Below are positions 29,742-39,893 of a stretch of 64,000 nt of DNA, one piece after another. Location: positions 1-64,000 of the forward strand of contig NZ_JAKEIO010000006.1 in NCBI RefSeq assembly GCF_021474405.1, written 5' to 3'. Source of the DNA: [Streptosporangium] indianense. Its GTDB lineage: Bacteria > Actinomycetota > Actinomycetes > Streptomycetales > Streptomycetaceae. The notes beneath the pieces were generated by a model, which made no database searches, was not told the DNA's origin, and saw only the letters and a list, made by a program, of their open reading frames with translations. Numbering within the stretch: the stretch's first letter is position 1; every line of letters starts with the position of its first letter. The position numbers and the translations under genes were made by a program.

Positions 29742-29761
29742 ACGACCTGTTCCTGCGGACG

Positions 29762-29854
29762 CCCTCAGGGGACGCGCTTCGGGGCACGGGGAACTGCGCG
29801 ACAAGCCACGAACAACCGGCACTCGCGCGATCCCCGCGCCCCGCCCCTTTGGGC
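29762..29854. repeat. Intergenic repeat (GGGGAACTGCGCGACAAGCC type), second copy
   Basis: GGGGCACGGGGAACTGCGCGACAAGCCACGAACAA-like sequence at 29780-29814 matches 21566-21596. CCTCAGGGGACGC on the left and GCGCCCCGCCCCTTTGGGC on the right form the ends. It fills the glkA-EEP gene spacer. Confidence 0.65.
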
Positions 29855-29867
29855 GTAAATTGATCAC

Positions 29868-30614
29868 ATGTCGCTGCTCCCCAACTCGCGTACAGAACCC
29901 GACGGTTCCGCAGTCATCAGGGTCCTCAGCTACAACATCCGCTCCCTGCGCGACGACACCGACGCCCTGGCCCGCGTCATCAAGGCGTGCGCGCCCGACC
30001 TCGTCCTCATCCAGGAAGCCCCCCGCTTCTTCCGCTGGCGCAAGAAACTCGCCCGCCTGGCCCTCGCGTCCGACCTGGTCGTCGTCACCGGCGGCGCGAC
30101 CACCACGGGACCGGCGATTCTCAGCTCCCTCAGGGTGGGCGTCGAACGCACGGAGGACGTCCTCCTGCCCCCCACTCCCGGCCTGCACCGCCGCGGCTTC
30201 GCCACCGCTGTCGTCCGCATCGCCGGCACCCGCCTCGGCGTCCTCAGCTGCCATCTCTCCCTGCAGAAGGAGGAGCGTCTCGAACAGTCCGGCATGCTGC
30301 TGGACCGGCTCGCCGGCATGGGTGTGGAGCACATGGTCGCCGGCGGTGACCTCAACGAACGCCCCGACGGTCCGGCCTTCCGCCGGCTTACGGCCGGCCT
30401 GACCGACTGCCGGGCCGCGGCCCCCTGGGGTGGCGAGAACACCTGGACCCCCGCCGACCCCTACCAGCGCATCGACGCGATCTTCGCGACCAAGGGCATC
30501 GAAGTGCTGGGCTGCGGTGTGCCGTCCGATCATCCGGGGGTGTCCGACGCAGACCTGAGGGCGGCCACGGACCACCTTCCGGTCCTGGCCGCCCTCAGAG
30601 TCCCGGCGTCCTAG
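29868..30614 (+). CDS. Endonuclease/exonuclease/phosphatase (EEP) family protein
   Basis: 248 aa from ATG 29868, probably leaderless (TAAATT at 29856-29861). DNase I-like fold motifs: LSYNIRSL, LVLIQEAP (catalytic Glu), SCHLSL, VAGGDLNERP (Asp-x-Asn) and the C-terminal ATDHLPVLAAL (Asp-His). It hydrolyses phosphodiesters or phosphomonoesters; substrate unknown. No signal peptide, so it is cytoplasmic. It ends 4 nt into the convergent membrane-protein gene. Confidence 0.9.
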   Translation: MSLLPNSRTEPDGSAVIRVLSYNIRSLRDDTDALARVIKACAPDLVLIQEAPRFFRWRKKLARLALASDLVVVTGGATTTGPAILSSLRVGVERTEDVLLPPTPGLHRRGFATAVVRIAGTRLGVLSCHLSLQKEERLEQSGMLLDRLAGMGVEHMVAGGDLNERPDGPAFRRLTAGLTDCRAAAPWGGENTWTPADPYQRIDAIFATKGIEVLGCGVPSDHPGVSDADLRAATDHLPVLAALRVPAS

Positions 30615-31246
30615 ACGACCGCGCCCCGCCCGGGGTCGTCGTTCTCCTCGTCGTCCGTCCGCATACGCATCACCAGCGTCGCGAACCCGCCGAGGAACCC
30701 GCCGATCCCCAGCGTGGCCAGCCACCAGGTCATGTCCCAGCCGAGCAGCACGGCCAGCAGGAGCAGCACCGGCCCGCCGAGCACACCGAGCCAGGCGAAC
30801 TTGGCGGTGGGGTCGGCGGTGGGCAGCGGGGGCGGCTCCGGGGGCACGAAGTGACCTTCGTCGTCCTCGTCGAAGTCGTCCTCGGCGGGCTCGGGCGTGG
30901 TGTAGTCACGCGGGCCGATGCCGGGGGCGAAGGAGACCGAACCGCCCAGGGGCTTCACCGGCTCGTCCCCCGACCCGGCCTCCTCGGCCTGCTCCGGCTC
31001 GGCCGGCTTCACCGCGTCCCCCGACTTCACGGCCGTGTCGCCCCGGTCGCCGTCCAGCACGGCCTCGTTGGGCCCGCTCGCCGGCAGGGCCAGGTCCTCG
31101 ATGGACTTGAACGGCTTGGCACCCGGCGGGTCCGGCGGCTCCTCGCCGTACCCGGCGACGATCGCCGCCCAGGCGGCCTCCTCGTCGAAGGGGACGCCCT
31201 TCTCGTCCGGCTCCCGGCCCTCGCGGTCGGAGTCGTGCTCAGCCAC
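30611..31246 (-). CDS. Acidic protein with C-terminal membrane anchor, unknown function
   Basis: 211 aa from GTG. Residues 1-140 are strongly acidic and Pro-rich (DDFDEDDEGHFVPPEPPPLP) and probably disordered. Two membrane helices follow (about 150-170 and 172-193), then a short charged tail. The N-terminal PFDEEAAWAAIVAGYG motif recurs in Streptomyces proteins of this type. It overlaps the upstream hydrolase gene by 8 nt, so the two are coexpressed. No function can be assigned. Confidence 0.8.
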   Translation of the reverse strand: MAEHDSDREGREPDEKGVPFDEEAAWAAIVAGYGEEPPDPPGAKPFKSIEDLALPASGPNEAVLDGDRGDTAVKSGDAVKPAEPEQAEEAGSGDEPVKPLGGSVSFAPGIGPRDYTTPEPAEDDFDEDDEGHFVPPEPPPLPTADPTAKFAWLGVLGGPVLLLLAVLLGWDMTWWLATLGIGGFLGGFATLVMRMRTDDEENDDPGRGAVV

Positions 31247-32036
31247 CTGCGGTCGTCCCTTCCTTGCCGAGCCCGGGCTCCTTGCCGAGGCCGGACGCGA
31301 TGCGGCGGATGAACGCGAGGCTCTCCTCGTGGATCAGGTCCGCGTCATGGTCCAACGTGGCGACGTGGTAGCTCTGTTCCAGGATGACCTCCTTCACGTC
31401 CGTCGACGAGATGCGGCTGAGGATCCGGGCGCTGTCGGCGGGCGGCACGACGTGGTCCTGCGGGCTGTGCAGCAGCACCACCGGCTGGGTGACCTGCGGC
31501 AGCTCACCGTCGACCATGCGGAAGAACTGCCGCAGCGAGTGCGCCGCGTGCAGCGGCACCCGGTCGTAGCCGAGCTCCTTGCCGTCCGGCTTGGCGATGT
31601 CACTGGCGATGCCCTTCGTCGCCGGGACGAGGTGGCGCACGACCGGCAGGGCGTGCGCGGCCAGGCCGTGCACCTTGTTCGCGGGGTTGACCACCACGAC
31701 ACCGCGCACGGCGTCGCCGTGCTTCGCGGCCAGCCGCAGGGCCAGCGCGCCGCCCATGGACAGACCGGCCACGAAGACCGTCTCGCGGCGCTCGCACAGC
31801 AGGCGCAGCTCGCGGTCCACCTCCGCGTACCAGTCCTGCCAGCCGGTGATCCGCAGGTCCTCCCAGCGCGTGCCGTGCCCGGGCAGTAGCGGCAGGGAGA
31901 CGGTCAGGCCGTGGTCGGCGAGGTGCTCCGCCCAGGGGCGCAGCGACTGCGGGGATCCGGTGAAGCCGTGGCAGAGGAGGACGGCGACCTCTCCGCCCTC
32001 GTGGTGAAACGGCTCGGCTCCGGCGAGGACCGGCAC
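31239..32036 (-). CDS. Alpha/beta hydrolase (carboxylesterase / monoacylglycerol lipase type)
   Basis: 265 aa from GTG at 32036, chosen for its CCAGGAGG Shine-Dalgarno; an in-frame start 75 nt upstream lacks one. LLCHGFTGSPQSLRPW is the oxyanion region, AGLSMGGALALRLA the nucleophile elbow (Ser in GLSMG), SPQDHVVPP the acidic residue and SYHVATLDHD the catalytic His. This pattern is that of Est30/YvaK-like carboxylesterases and monoglyceride lipases. It is divergent from the acyltransferase gene and followed by the acidic membrane protein gene. Confidence 0.92.
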   Translation of the reverse strand: MPVLAGAEPFHHEGGEVAVLLCHGFTGSPQSLRPWAEHLADHGLTVSLPLLPGHGTRWEDLRITGWQDWYAEVDRELRLLCERRETVFVAGLSMGGALALRLAAKHGDAVRGVVVVNPANKVHGLAAHALPVVRHLVPATKGIASDIAKPDGKELGYDRVPLHAAHSLRQFFRMVDGELPQVTQPVVLLHSPQDHVVPPADSARILSRISSTDVKEVILEQSYHVATLDHDADLIHEESLAFIRRIASGLGKEPGLGKEGTTAGG

Positions 32037-32224
32037 GTTCGGCCTCCTGGTCGGTGAGAAGGGACTGGCACGATCACGGAATGTCACGGAACGTCGTGGA
32101 AGGGGTCGCACGTCGTCCGCGGGACCTTCACCGTACGCGACCGCACTGACACCGACCAGGGCCGTCGGCGCCTTTGACGGCGCTCCGGGTTAAGGTCTGT
32201 TCGACACATACAGGAGGCACTCGG

Positions 32225-33166
32225 TTGTTGTACGGCGCGATGAAGGTCGCTGTTGGGGGACCGCTGAAGGTCGCCTTCAGGCCCTGGGTGGAAGGCCTGG
32301 AGAACGTTCCCGACCAGGGCCCCGCGATCCTGGCGAGCAACCACCTGTCCTTCTCGGACTCGTTCTTCCTGCCCGCGGTCCTGGACCGCAAGGTCACGTT
32401 CATCGCGAAGGCCGAGTACTTCACCACGCCCGGTGTGAAGGGACGGCTCACGGCCGCCTTCTTCAAGGGCGTCGGGCAGCTCCCCGTGGACCGCTCCGGT
32501 GCGCGCGGCGCGGGTGAGGCCGCCATCAGGAGCGGCGTAGAGGTGCTGGAGCGCGGTGAGCTGTTCGGGATCTACCCGGAGGGCACGCGCTCGCCCGACG
32601 GACGGCTCTACCGGGGCAAGCCCGGCGGCCTGGCGCGTGTCGCGCTCGCGACCGGTGCGCCCGTCATCCCCGTCGCCATGATCGACACGGAGAAGATCCA
32701 GCCGCCCGGGAAGGTCATGCCGAAGCTGATGCGGCCCGGCATCCGGATCGGCAAGCCGCTGGACTTCAGCCGCTACCAGGGCATGGAGCACGACCGGTTC
32801 GTGCTGCGCGCGGTGACCGACGAGGTCATGTACGAGATCATGAAGCTGTCCGGCCAGGAGTACGTCGACATGTACGCGACGGCCATGAAGCGGCAGCTGA
32901 CGGAAGCGGCCAAGGCGGAGAAGGAAGCCGAGAAGGCGGCGAAGGCCGCCCTCGCCCGCGCGGAGAAGGAACAGGCCGAGAAGGAAAAGGCCCTCCGGCA
33001 CGAGGTCGAGAAGAATCAGACGGAGAAGTCAGAGGCCGAGAAGCCCGAGGCCGAAAAGCCCGAGGCCGAGAACAAGCAGGCCGAGAACAAGCAGGCCGTG
33101 CAGCAGGACACCGAGCAGCAAGAGCAGGCGGAACAGCAGACGGAGCGGCGGCGGACCGAGCCCTAG
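32225..33166 (+). CDS. 1-acyl-sn-glycerol-3-phosphate acyltransferase (PlsC-like) with long charged tail
   Basis: 313 aa from TTG 32225, 7 nt behind AGGAGG; ATG 32240 is a weaker alternative. The acyltransferase core has NHLSFSD (His40, Asp45), PVDRSG and YPEGTRSPDG (Glu119-Arg122), the four-block signature of PlsC. After about residue 220 a roughly 95-residue tail consists of Ala/Glu/Lys and then Gln/Glu repeats (AEKPEAEKPEAENKQAENK), predicted to be helical or disordered. Usual PlsC proteins end near residue 225. The enzyme would convert lysophosphatidate to phosphatidate at the membrane. Confidence 0.9.
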   Translation: MLYGAMKVAVGGPLKVAFRPWVEGLENVPDQGPAILASNHLSFSDSFFLPAVLDRKVTFIAKAEYFTTPGVKGRLTAAFFKGVGQLPVDRSGARGAGEAAIRSGVEVLERGELFGIYPEGTRSPDGRLYRGKPGGLARVALATGAPVIPVAMIDTEKIQPPGKVMPKLMRPGIRIGKPLDFSRYQGMEHDRFVLRAVTDEVMYEIMKLSGQEYVDMYATAMKRQLTEAAKAEKEAEKAAKAALARAEKEQAEKEKALRHEVEKNQTEKSEAEKPEAEKPEAENKQAENKQAVQQDTEQQEQAEQQTERRRTEP

Positions 33167-33194
33167 CCGGGACTCGGGTCGGGGGGCGGGGGAG

Positions 33195-34424
33195 ATGGCC
33201 AAGCGCGAGCGGGTCATGAGAATGTCGGTCGAGCAGCCGCTGTGGCGTGCGCTCAGCGCCTACCGGGTGCTCACGATGCTGTACGCGGTCGGCCTGTTCG
33301 CCACCGCCTTCGAGGAGTTCGCCCGCCCCTGGATCGCCGTCGCCTACTTCGCCGTGCTGTGCGGCTGGACCCTGGCCACCCTGCCGCGGGTGGCGAACGC
33401 GGCCCGCTGCACCCGGCGTTTCCTCGCCGCCGACCTGACGATCGCCCTCACCGGCATCCTGCTCACCCCGGTCGCCGACGCCCACGAGCGGGTCCAGTCG
33501 GGCGGCCCGACCCTGCCGTCGATCTGGACCGCCGGCGCCGTCCTCGCCTTCGCCATCAAGGGCGGCTGGCGCTGGGCGGCCCTGGCCTCCGGACTCGTGG
33601 CCGTCGCCAACCTGGTCGAGCGCGGCAGCCCGGCCCGCGACACCGTCCACAACGTCATCCTGGTCTGCATCGCCTCCGTCGCCATCGGCTACGTCGTGGA
33701 GGTGGCCCGCGCCTCCGAGCGCACCCTCGCCCGTGCCCTGGAGATCGAGGCCGCCACCCGGGAGCGGGAGCGCCTCGCCCGCGACATCCACGACAGCGTG
33801 CTCCAGGTGCTGGCGATGGTGCAGCGTCGCGGGGCCGTGATCGGCGGAGAGGCGGCCGAGCTGGGCCGGATGGCCGGCGAGCAGGAGGTCGCGCTGCGCA
33901 CCCTGGTCTCCGGCGGCCTCGTCCCCGTCTCCCGGGTCTCGGAGGACGCCGCCGAGGGTGCGGTCGTCCGGGCCGTCGACGAGGAGGAACCGGAGCCGGG
34001 CGGCCCCGTCGACCTGCGCGCCCTGCTCGCGCCGTACGCCGGTGCCCTGGTCAGCCTCGCCGAGCCCGGCGCGCCCGTGCCGCTGCCGCCGGTCGCGGCC
34101 CGGGAGGTGGCCGCCGCCGTCGGGGCCGCCCTCGACAACGTCCGCCGGCACGCCGGTCAGGACGCGCGGGCGTGGATCCTGGTCGAGGACGAGCCCGACG
34201 AGGTGATCGTCACCGTACGGGACGACGGACCCGGCATCCCGGAGGGGCGGCTGGACCAGGCCGAGGGCGAGGGGCGGCTGGGCGTCGCCCTGTCGATCCG
34301 CGGCCGGCTGCGCGACCTCGGCGGCAGCGCGGAGCTGATCTCGGTGCCGGGCCAGGGCACAGAGGTCGAGCTGAAGGTACCGAAGGACGTGACGAGCACA
34401 CGGGGGAAGGCGGAGCAGCGATGA
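33195..34424 (+). CDS. macS: Membrane sensor histidine kinase (NarL-type partner; MacS-like)
   Basis: 409 aa. Four to five N-terminal membrane helices (about 20-165) form the sensor. A HisKA_3 dimerisation domain follows, with RERERLARDIHDSVLQVLAMV (phosphorylated His199). The HATPase domain is short: N box AALDNVRRHA and G1 box VRDDGPGIPEG, then GVALSIRGRLRDLGG. The gene is ATGA-coupled to the response regulator and precedes pfkA, the position of the S. coelicolor MacRS system (SCO2121/SCO2120, recalled from the literature), which controls morphogenic membrane proteins. The symbol is assigned on synteny only. Confidence 0.88.
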   Translation: MAKRERVMRMSVEQPLWRALSAYRVLTMLYAVGLFATAFEEFARPWIAVAYFAVLCGWTLATLPRVANAARCTRRFLAADLTIALTGILLTPVADAHERVQSGGPTLPSIWTAGAVLAFAIKGGWRWAALASGLVAVANLVERGSPARDTVHNVILVCIASVAIGYVVEVARASERTLARALEIEAATRERERLARDIHDSVLQVLAMVQRRGAVIGGEAAELGRMAGEQEVALRTLVSGGLVPVSRVSEDAAEGAVVRAVDEEEPEPGGPVDLRALLAPYAGALVSLAEPGAPVPLPPVAAREVAAAVGAALDNVRRHAGQDARAWILVEDEPDEVIVTVRDDGPGIPEGRLDQAEGEGRLGVALSIRGRLRDLGGSAELISVPGQGTEVELKVPKDVTSTRGKAEQR

Positions 34425-35110
34425 CGGAGACCAGCGCAGACCGGCAGGACCCGATCAAGGTCATGGTCGTCGACGACCACCCCATGTGGCGCGACGCGGT
34501 CGCCCGCGACCTGGCCGAGTCGGGTTTCGAGGTGGTCGCCACCGCGGGCGACGGCGACCAGGCCGTACGCCGCGCCAAGGCCGCCGCCCCCGACGTCCTC
34601 GTGCTCGACCTGAACCTGCCCGCCAAGCCCGGCGTGCAGGTCTGCAAGGAGGTCGTCGCCGCGAACCCCGCCCTGCGGGTGCTCGTGCTGTCCGCGAGCG
34701 GCGAGCACGCCGACGTCCTGGAAGCCGTGAAGTCCGGGGCGACCGGCTACCTGCTGAAGTCCGCCTCCACCGGCGAACTGCAGGACGCGGTCCGCCGCAC
34801 GGCCGTCGGCGACCCGGTCTTCACCCCCGGCCTCGCCGGACTGGTCCTCGGCGAGTACCGCCGTCTGGCCTCCGAACCCGGCCCGGCCCCCGACACCGAC
34901 GAACCCAAGGCGCCCCGGCTCACCGACCGCGAGACCGAGGTGCTCCGTCTGGTCGCCAAGGGCCTCAGCTACAAGCAGATCGCCGAACGCCTGGTCATCT
35001 CCCACCGCACGGTGCAGAACCACGTCCAGAACACCCTCGGCAAGCTCCAGCTGCACAACCGGGTGGAACTCGTCAGGTACGCCATAGAGCGTGGCCTCGA
35101 CGACGAGTGA
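34421..35110 (+). CDS. macR: NarL/FixJ family response regulator (MacR-like)
   Basis: 229 aa from the ATG overlapping the kinase stop. The receiver domain has acidic pair Asp18-Asp19, phospho-acceptor Asp63 in VLVLDLNLP and the Lys in GYLLKSAS. An acidic/Pro linker (about 145-165) leads to a LuxR-type helix-turn-helix: LTDRETEVLRLVAKGLSYKQ followed by RTVQNHVQNTLGKLQ. It is cognate to the kinase upstream by coupling. The downstream pfkA is 53 bp away and may be cotranscribed. Confidence 0.93.
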   Translation: MTETSADRQDPIKVMVVDDHPMWRDAVARDLAESGFEVVATAGDGDQAVRRAKAAAPDVLVLDLNLPAKPGVQVCKEVVAANPALRVLVLSASGEHADVLEAVKSGATGYLLKSASTGELQDAVRRTAVGDPVFTPGLAGLVLGEYRRLASEPGPAPDTDEPKAPRLTDRETEVLRLVAKGLSYKQIAERLVISHRTVQNHVQNTLGKLQLHNRVELVRYAIERGLDDE

Positions 35111-35163
35111 GGCGCACGTCACACTGACCCTTCGTCAGGTACCTGTGGCGAAGGGACTGTTCC

Positions 35164-36192
35164 ATGCGCGTCGGAGTGCTGACCGGTGGCGGCGACTGCC
35201 CCGGCCTCAACGCCGTCATCCGGGCCGTCGTCCGCAAGGGCGTGCAGGAGTACGGCTACGACTTCACCGGCTTCCGGGACGGCTGGAGGGGAGTCATGGA
35301 AGGCGACACCGTCCGGCTCGACATCCCCGCCGTACGCGGCATCCTGCCCCGCGGCGGCACGATCCTCGGCTCCTCTCGGACCAATCCGCTGAAGGCGGAG
35401 AACGGCATCCGCCGGATCAAGGAGACCCTGGCCGGGCTGGAGGTGGAGGCGCTCATCGCCATCGGCGGCGAGGACACCCTGGGCGTGGCCGCCCGCCTGT
35501 CCGACGAGCACGGCGTGCCCTGCGTGGGCGTGCCCAAGACCATCGACAACGACCTGTCCGCCACCGACTACACCTTCGGCTTCGACACCGCCGTCGGCAT
35601 CGCCACCGAGGCCATCGACCGGCTGCACACCACCGCCGAGTCCCACATGCGGGTCCTGGTCGTCGAGGTGATGGGCCGGCACGCCGGCTGGATCGCCCTC
35701 CACTCGGGCCTGGCCGGCGGCGCCAACGTCATCCTCATCCCCGAGCAGCGCTTCGACGTCGAGCAGGTGTGCGCCTGGGTGACCTCGCGTTTCCGGGCGT
35801 CGTACGCGCCGATCGTCGTGGTCGCCGAGGGGGCGATGCCCAAGGACGGCGACATGGTCCTCAAGGACCAGTCCCTGGACTCCTTCGGGCACGTCCGGCT
35901 GTCCGGGGTCGGGGAGTGGCTCGCCAAGGAGATCGAGAAGCGCACGGGCAACGAGGCCCGCACGACCGTCCTGGGGCACGTCCAGCGCGGCGGCACCCCC
36001 AGCGCCTTCGACCGCTGGCTCGCCACCCGCTTCGGTCTGCACGCCATCGACTGCGTCCACGACCGGGACTTCGGCCGCATGGTCGCCCTGCGCGGCACGG
36101 ACATCGTCCGGGTCCCCATCGCCGACGCCACCGCCCGCCTGAAGACGGTCGACCCCGCGCTGTACGAGGAGGTCGGGGTGTTCTTCGGCTGA
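35164..36192 (+). CDS. pfkA: 6-phosphofructokinase with PPi-type active-site residues
   Basis: 342 aa, group III PFK. The N-terminal loop is GVLTGGGDCPGLNAVIRA. Fructose-6-phosphate site motifs are PKTIDNDL (catalytic Asp), MGRHAGWIA, LGHVQRGGTPSAFDR and VVVAEGA. Where classical ATP enzymes have GGDGS and a Gly before TIDND, this one has GGEDT and Lys. These are the positions (104 and 124 in E. coli numbering) that mark PPi-dependent or mixed PFKs. However, S. coelicolor PFK with the same residues was reported to be ATP-dependent, so the donor cannot be read from sequence alone. Starts with ATG. Confidence 0.93.
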   Translation: MRVGVLTGGGDCPGLNAVIRAVVRKGVQEYGYDFTGFRDGWRGVMEGDTVRLDIPAVRGILPRGGTILGSSRTNPLKAENGIRRIKETLAGLEVEALIAIGGEDTLGVAARLSDEHGVPCVGVPKTIDNDLSATDYTFGFDTAVGIATEAIDRLHTTAESHMRVLVVEVMGRHAGWIALHSGLAGGANVILIPEQRFDVEQVCAWVTSRFRASYAPIVVVAEGAMPKDGDMVLKDQSLDSFGHVRLSGVGEWLAKEIEKRTGNEARTTVLGHVQRGGTPSAFDRWLATRFGLHAIDCVHDRDFGRMVALRGTDIVRVPIADATARLKTVDPALYEEVGVFFG

Positions 36193-36224
36193 GGTCTCCG
36201 GCCGACCGCCGGGCATCCGGTGCC

Positions 36225-36248
36225 GGCCGGGGCCTTGCGGCCCCGGCC
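36225..36248. terminator. Bidirectional terminator between pfkA and trpEG
   Basis: GGCCGGGGCC (36225-36234), loop TTGC and GGCCCCGGCC (36239-36248) form a perfect 10-bp stem in the 65-bp space between the convergent genes. Confidence 0.8.
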
Positions 36249-36257
36249 GTCCCGCGA

Positions 36258-38123
36258 CTACACCGACGGCGCGTTCGTCCCCCGCAGCTGCCCCACCAGC
36301 TCCCGCACGATCGCGGACCCGTTCAGCGTCAGCACCGACTCCGGGTGGAACTGGACCCCGGCGAAGCGCGGGCCGCGCAGCGCGTGCACCTCGCCGTTCG
36401 CGGCGCGCGCGACCTCGACCCCGTGCGCCGCCAGCTCGCCCGCCGCCTCGTCGTCGCAGCGCGCCGCGAAGCTGTTGTAGAACCCGACGGTCTCCCGCCG
36501 CCCGAACAGCTCGATCTCCGTCTGCGCCCCCTGGTACGGCACGTCCTTGCGGACGATGTCCAGGCCCAGCTCGGCCGCGATCAGCTCGTGCCCCAGACAG
36601 ACGCCCAGCACGCCCTGCCGTTCGCCCCTGATCACGTCGGCGGTGAGGGAACGCAGGAACCGCATCTTCGGATCCGCCAGGTCGGACGGGTCTCCCGGCC
36701 CGGGGCCCAGCACCACCGGACCCTCGTGCCCGCGCACCGCCTCCCGCAGCCCCGGCTCGTCGTACCGCCGTACGCTCACCGCCAGTCCGCCGGCCCGCAG
36801 CAGGTGCGCGAGCATCGCCGTGAAGGTGTCCTCGCCGTCGACGACCAGGGCGTGTCCCGCAGGTTGCGGAGTGCGCTCCTGCATCCGCAGCCAGAAGGGC
36901 GCGAGCGAGGCCCGGCGTCCGTCCAGGGCCGCCCGCACCCGCGGGTCGTCGGCGAGGCGCGGCGGGGTCCGCTCCGCACGCGGCCGGGACGGCCCCACCC
37001 CCAGCGCCGCCAGCACCCCCGCCGCCTTGGCGTGGGTCTCGGCCACCTCGCCCGCCGGGTCGGAGCCGCGCACCAGGGTCGCGCCGACCGGCACCCGAAG
37101 CCGCCCGTCCGCGTCGACGTCGGCGGTGCGGATCAGGATGGGGGAGTCCAGGGTCTGGAGCCCGCCCGCGTCCCGGCCGATCAGGGCCAGGGCCCCCGCG
37201 TAGTACCCGCGCCCCCCGCTCTCGTGCCGTTCGATCACCCGGCAGGCGTTCTGCACCGGTGAGCCGGTGACGGTCGCCGCGAACATGGTCTCCTTCAGCA
37301 CCTCCCGCACGTCCAGCGTGGACCTGCCGCGCAGCTCGTACTCGGTGTGCGCGAGGTGCGCCATCTCCTTCAGCCGGGGGCCGACGACCACTCCGCCCAT
37401 GTCGCCGACGGTGCACATCATCTTGAGTTCCTCGTCGACGACCATCGACAGCTCCTCGATCTCCTTGCCGTCGGCGAGGAACTCCAGCAGGTGCCCGGGC
37501 GTCGGTCCCCCGGCGGGGTAGCGGTAGGTGCCGCTGATCGGGTTCATGACGACCGTGCCGCCGGACATCCGCACGTGCACCTCGGGGCTGGCCCCGACCA
37601 GCGTGCGGTCCCCGGTGTGTACGACGAACGTCCAGTACGCCCCGCGCTCGCCCTCCAGCAGCCGCCGGAACAGCGCCAGCGCGTCGGCCCGGCCGAAGCC
37701 GGGGATCTCCCCCTGGTACGTCCGGCGGATCACGAAGTTGGCGCCCGCGCCCTGCCCGATCTCCTCCCGCAGCACACGCCCGACGATCCGCGCGTACTCC
37801 TCGTCGGCGACGTCGAAGCCGCCGCCCTCGACGCGCACGTCGTGCGCCGGGAGCTGCTCCAGGGCGTCAGCCAGCGGGACGCCGTACGACTCCTGGGGTG
37901 TGAGTGCCAGCAGGGGCGTGCCGTCGTCGCGGACGTCGAAGCCGCGCTCGCGGATCTGCCGGAAGGGCACCAGCGCCAGGCTGTGGTCGGGGAGGTCGGC
38001 CAGCCGGTCGTAGGAGGCGACCGGGCCGATCAGGACCTCGACCTGATCGTGGTCGTGACCCGGGGTGCGGCGGCGCAGCAGGGCGAACGGACGGGAGTCG
38101 TCCGGCAAGCCGAGCAGGTTCAT
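36258..38123 (-). CDS. trpE: Anthranilate synthase, fused TrpE-TrpG
   Basis: First committed step of tryptophan synthesis, chorismate plus glutamine to anthranilate; 621 aa from ATG at 38123. Residues 1 to about 410 are the chorismate-binding component (NPISGTYRYPAGG, EELKMMCTVGDMGG, KETMFAATVTGSPVQNACR). Residues about 430-621 are the glutamine amidotransferase: GPGPGDPSD, nucleophile Cys in GVCLGHEL, and QFHPESVL with the catalytic His. Fused two-domain enzymes of this kind are known from Streptomyces. Longer in-frame extension upstream overlaps the leader region and is not part of the protein. Controlled by the attenuator just upstream. Confidence 0.95.
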   Translation of the reverse strand: MNLLGLPDDSRPFALLRRRTPGHDHDQVEVLIGPVASYDRLADLPDHSLALVPFRQIRERGFDVRDDGTPLLALTPQESYGVPLADALEQLPAHDVRVEGGGFDVADEEYARIVGRVLREEIGQGAGANFVIRRTYQGEIPGFGRADALALFRRLLEGERGAYWTFVVHTGDRTLVGASPEVHVRMSGGTVVMNPISGTYRYPAGGPTPGHLLEFLADGKEIEELSMVVDEELKMMCTVGDMGGVVVGPRLKEMAHLAHTEYELRGRSTLDVREVLKETMFAATVTGSPVQNACRVIERHESGGRGYYAGALALIGRDAGGLQTLDSPILIRTADVDADGRLRVPVGATLVRGSDPAGEVAETHAKAAGVLAALGVGPSRPRAERTPPRLADDPRVRAALDGRRASLAPFWLRMQERTPQPAGHALVVDGEDTFTAMLAHLLRAGGLAVSVRRYDEPGLREAVRGHEGPVVLGPGPGDPSDLADPKMRFLRSLTADVIRGERQGVLGVCLGHELIAAELGLDIVRKDVPYQGAQTEIELFGRRETVGFYNSFAARCDDEAAGELAAHGVEVARAANGEVHALRGPRFAGVQFHPESVLTLNGSAIVRELVGQLRGTNAPSV

Positions 38124-38155
38124 GGTCCGTGCTCCATCTCGGTGAGTCTCGGTGA

Positions 38156-39736
<1,581 letters not shown>

Positions 39737-39765
39737 CGGGTCCGCCTGTTACCGGGGCGCGGACT

Positions 39766-39804
39766 GGGGCGCGGATCACACGATCCGCGCCCCACTCCAC
39801 TTTT
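39766..39804 (+). terminator. Terminator after DAHP synthase gene
   Basis: TGGGGCGCGGATC (39766-39778) and GATCCGCGCCCCA (39783-39795) form a perfect 13-bp stem with loop ACAC, followed by a TTTT run (39801-39804). Confidence 0.92.
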
Positions 39805-39828
39805 GTGCTCCGGACCCGACGGGTAAGG

Positions 39829-39847
39829 TTAGGTTAGCCTCACCGAT
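39829..39847 (+). promoter_or_regulatory. Iron box (DmdR1/IdeR operator) upstream of bfd
   Basis: TTAGGTTAGCCTCACCGAT matches the actinobacterial iron box TTAGGTTAGGCTNACCTAA at about 16 of 19 positions. It lies 46 bp before the bfd start. DmdR1 with Fe2+ would repress bfd when iron is plentiful. Confidence 0.85.
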
Positions 39848-39893
39848 CAACGGGGACGGCGCCAGCGAACGACCCCGTCGGGAGGTGAACCGC

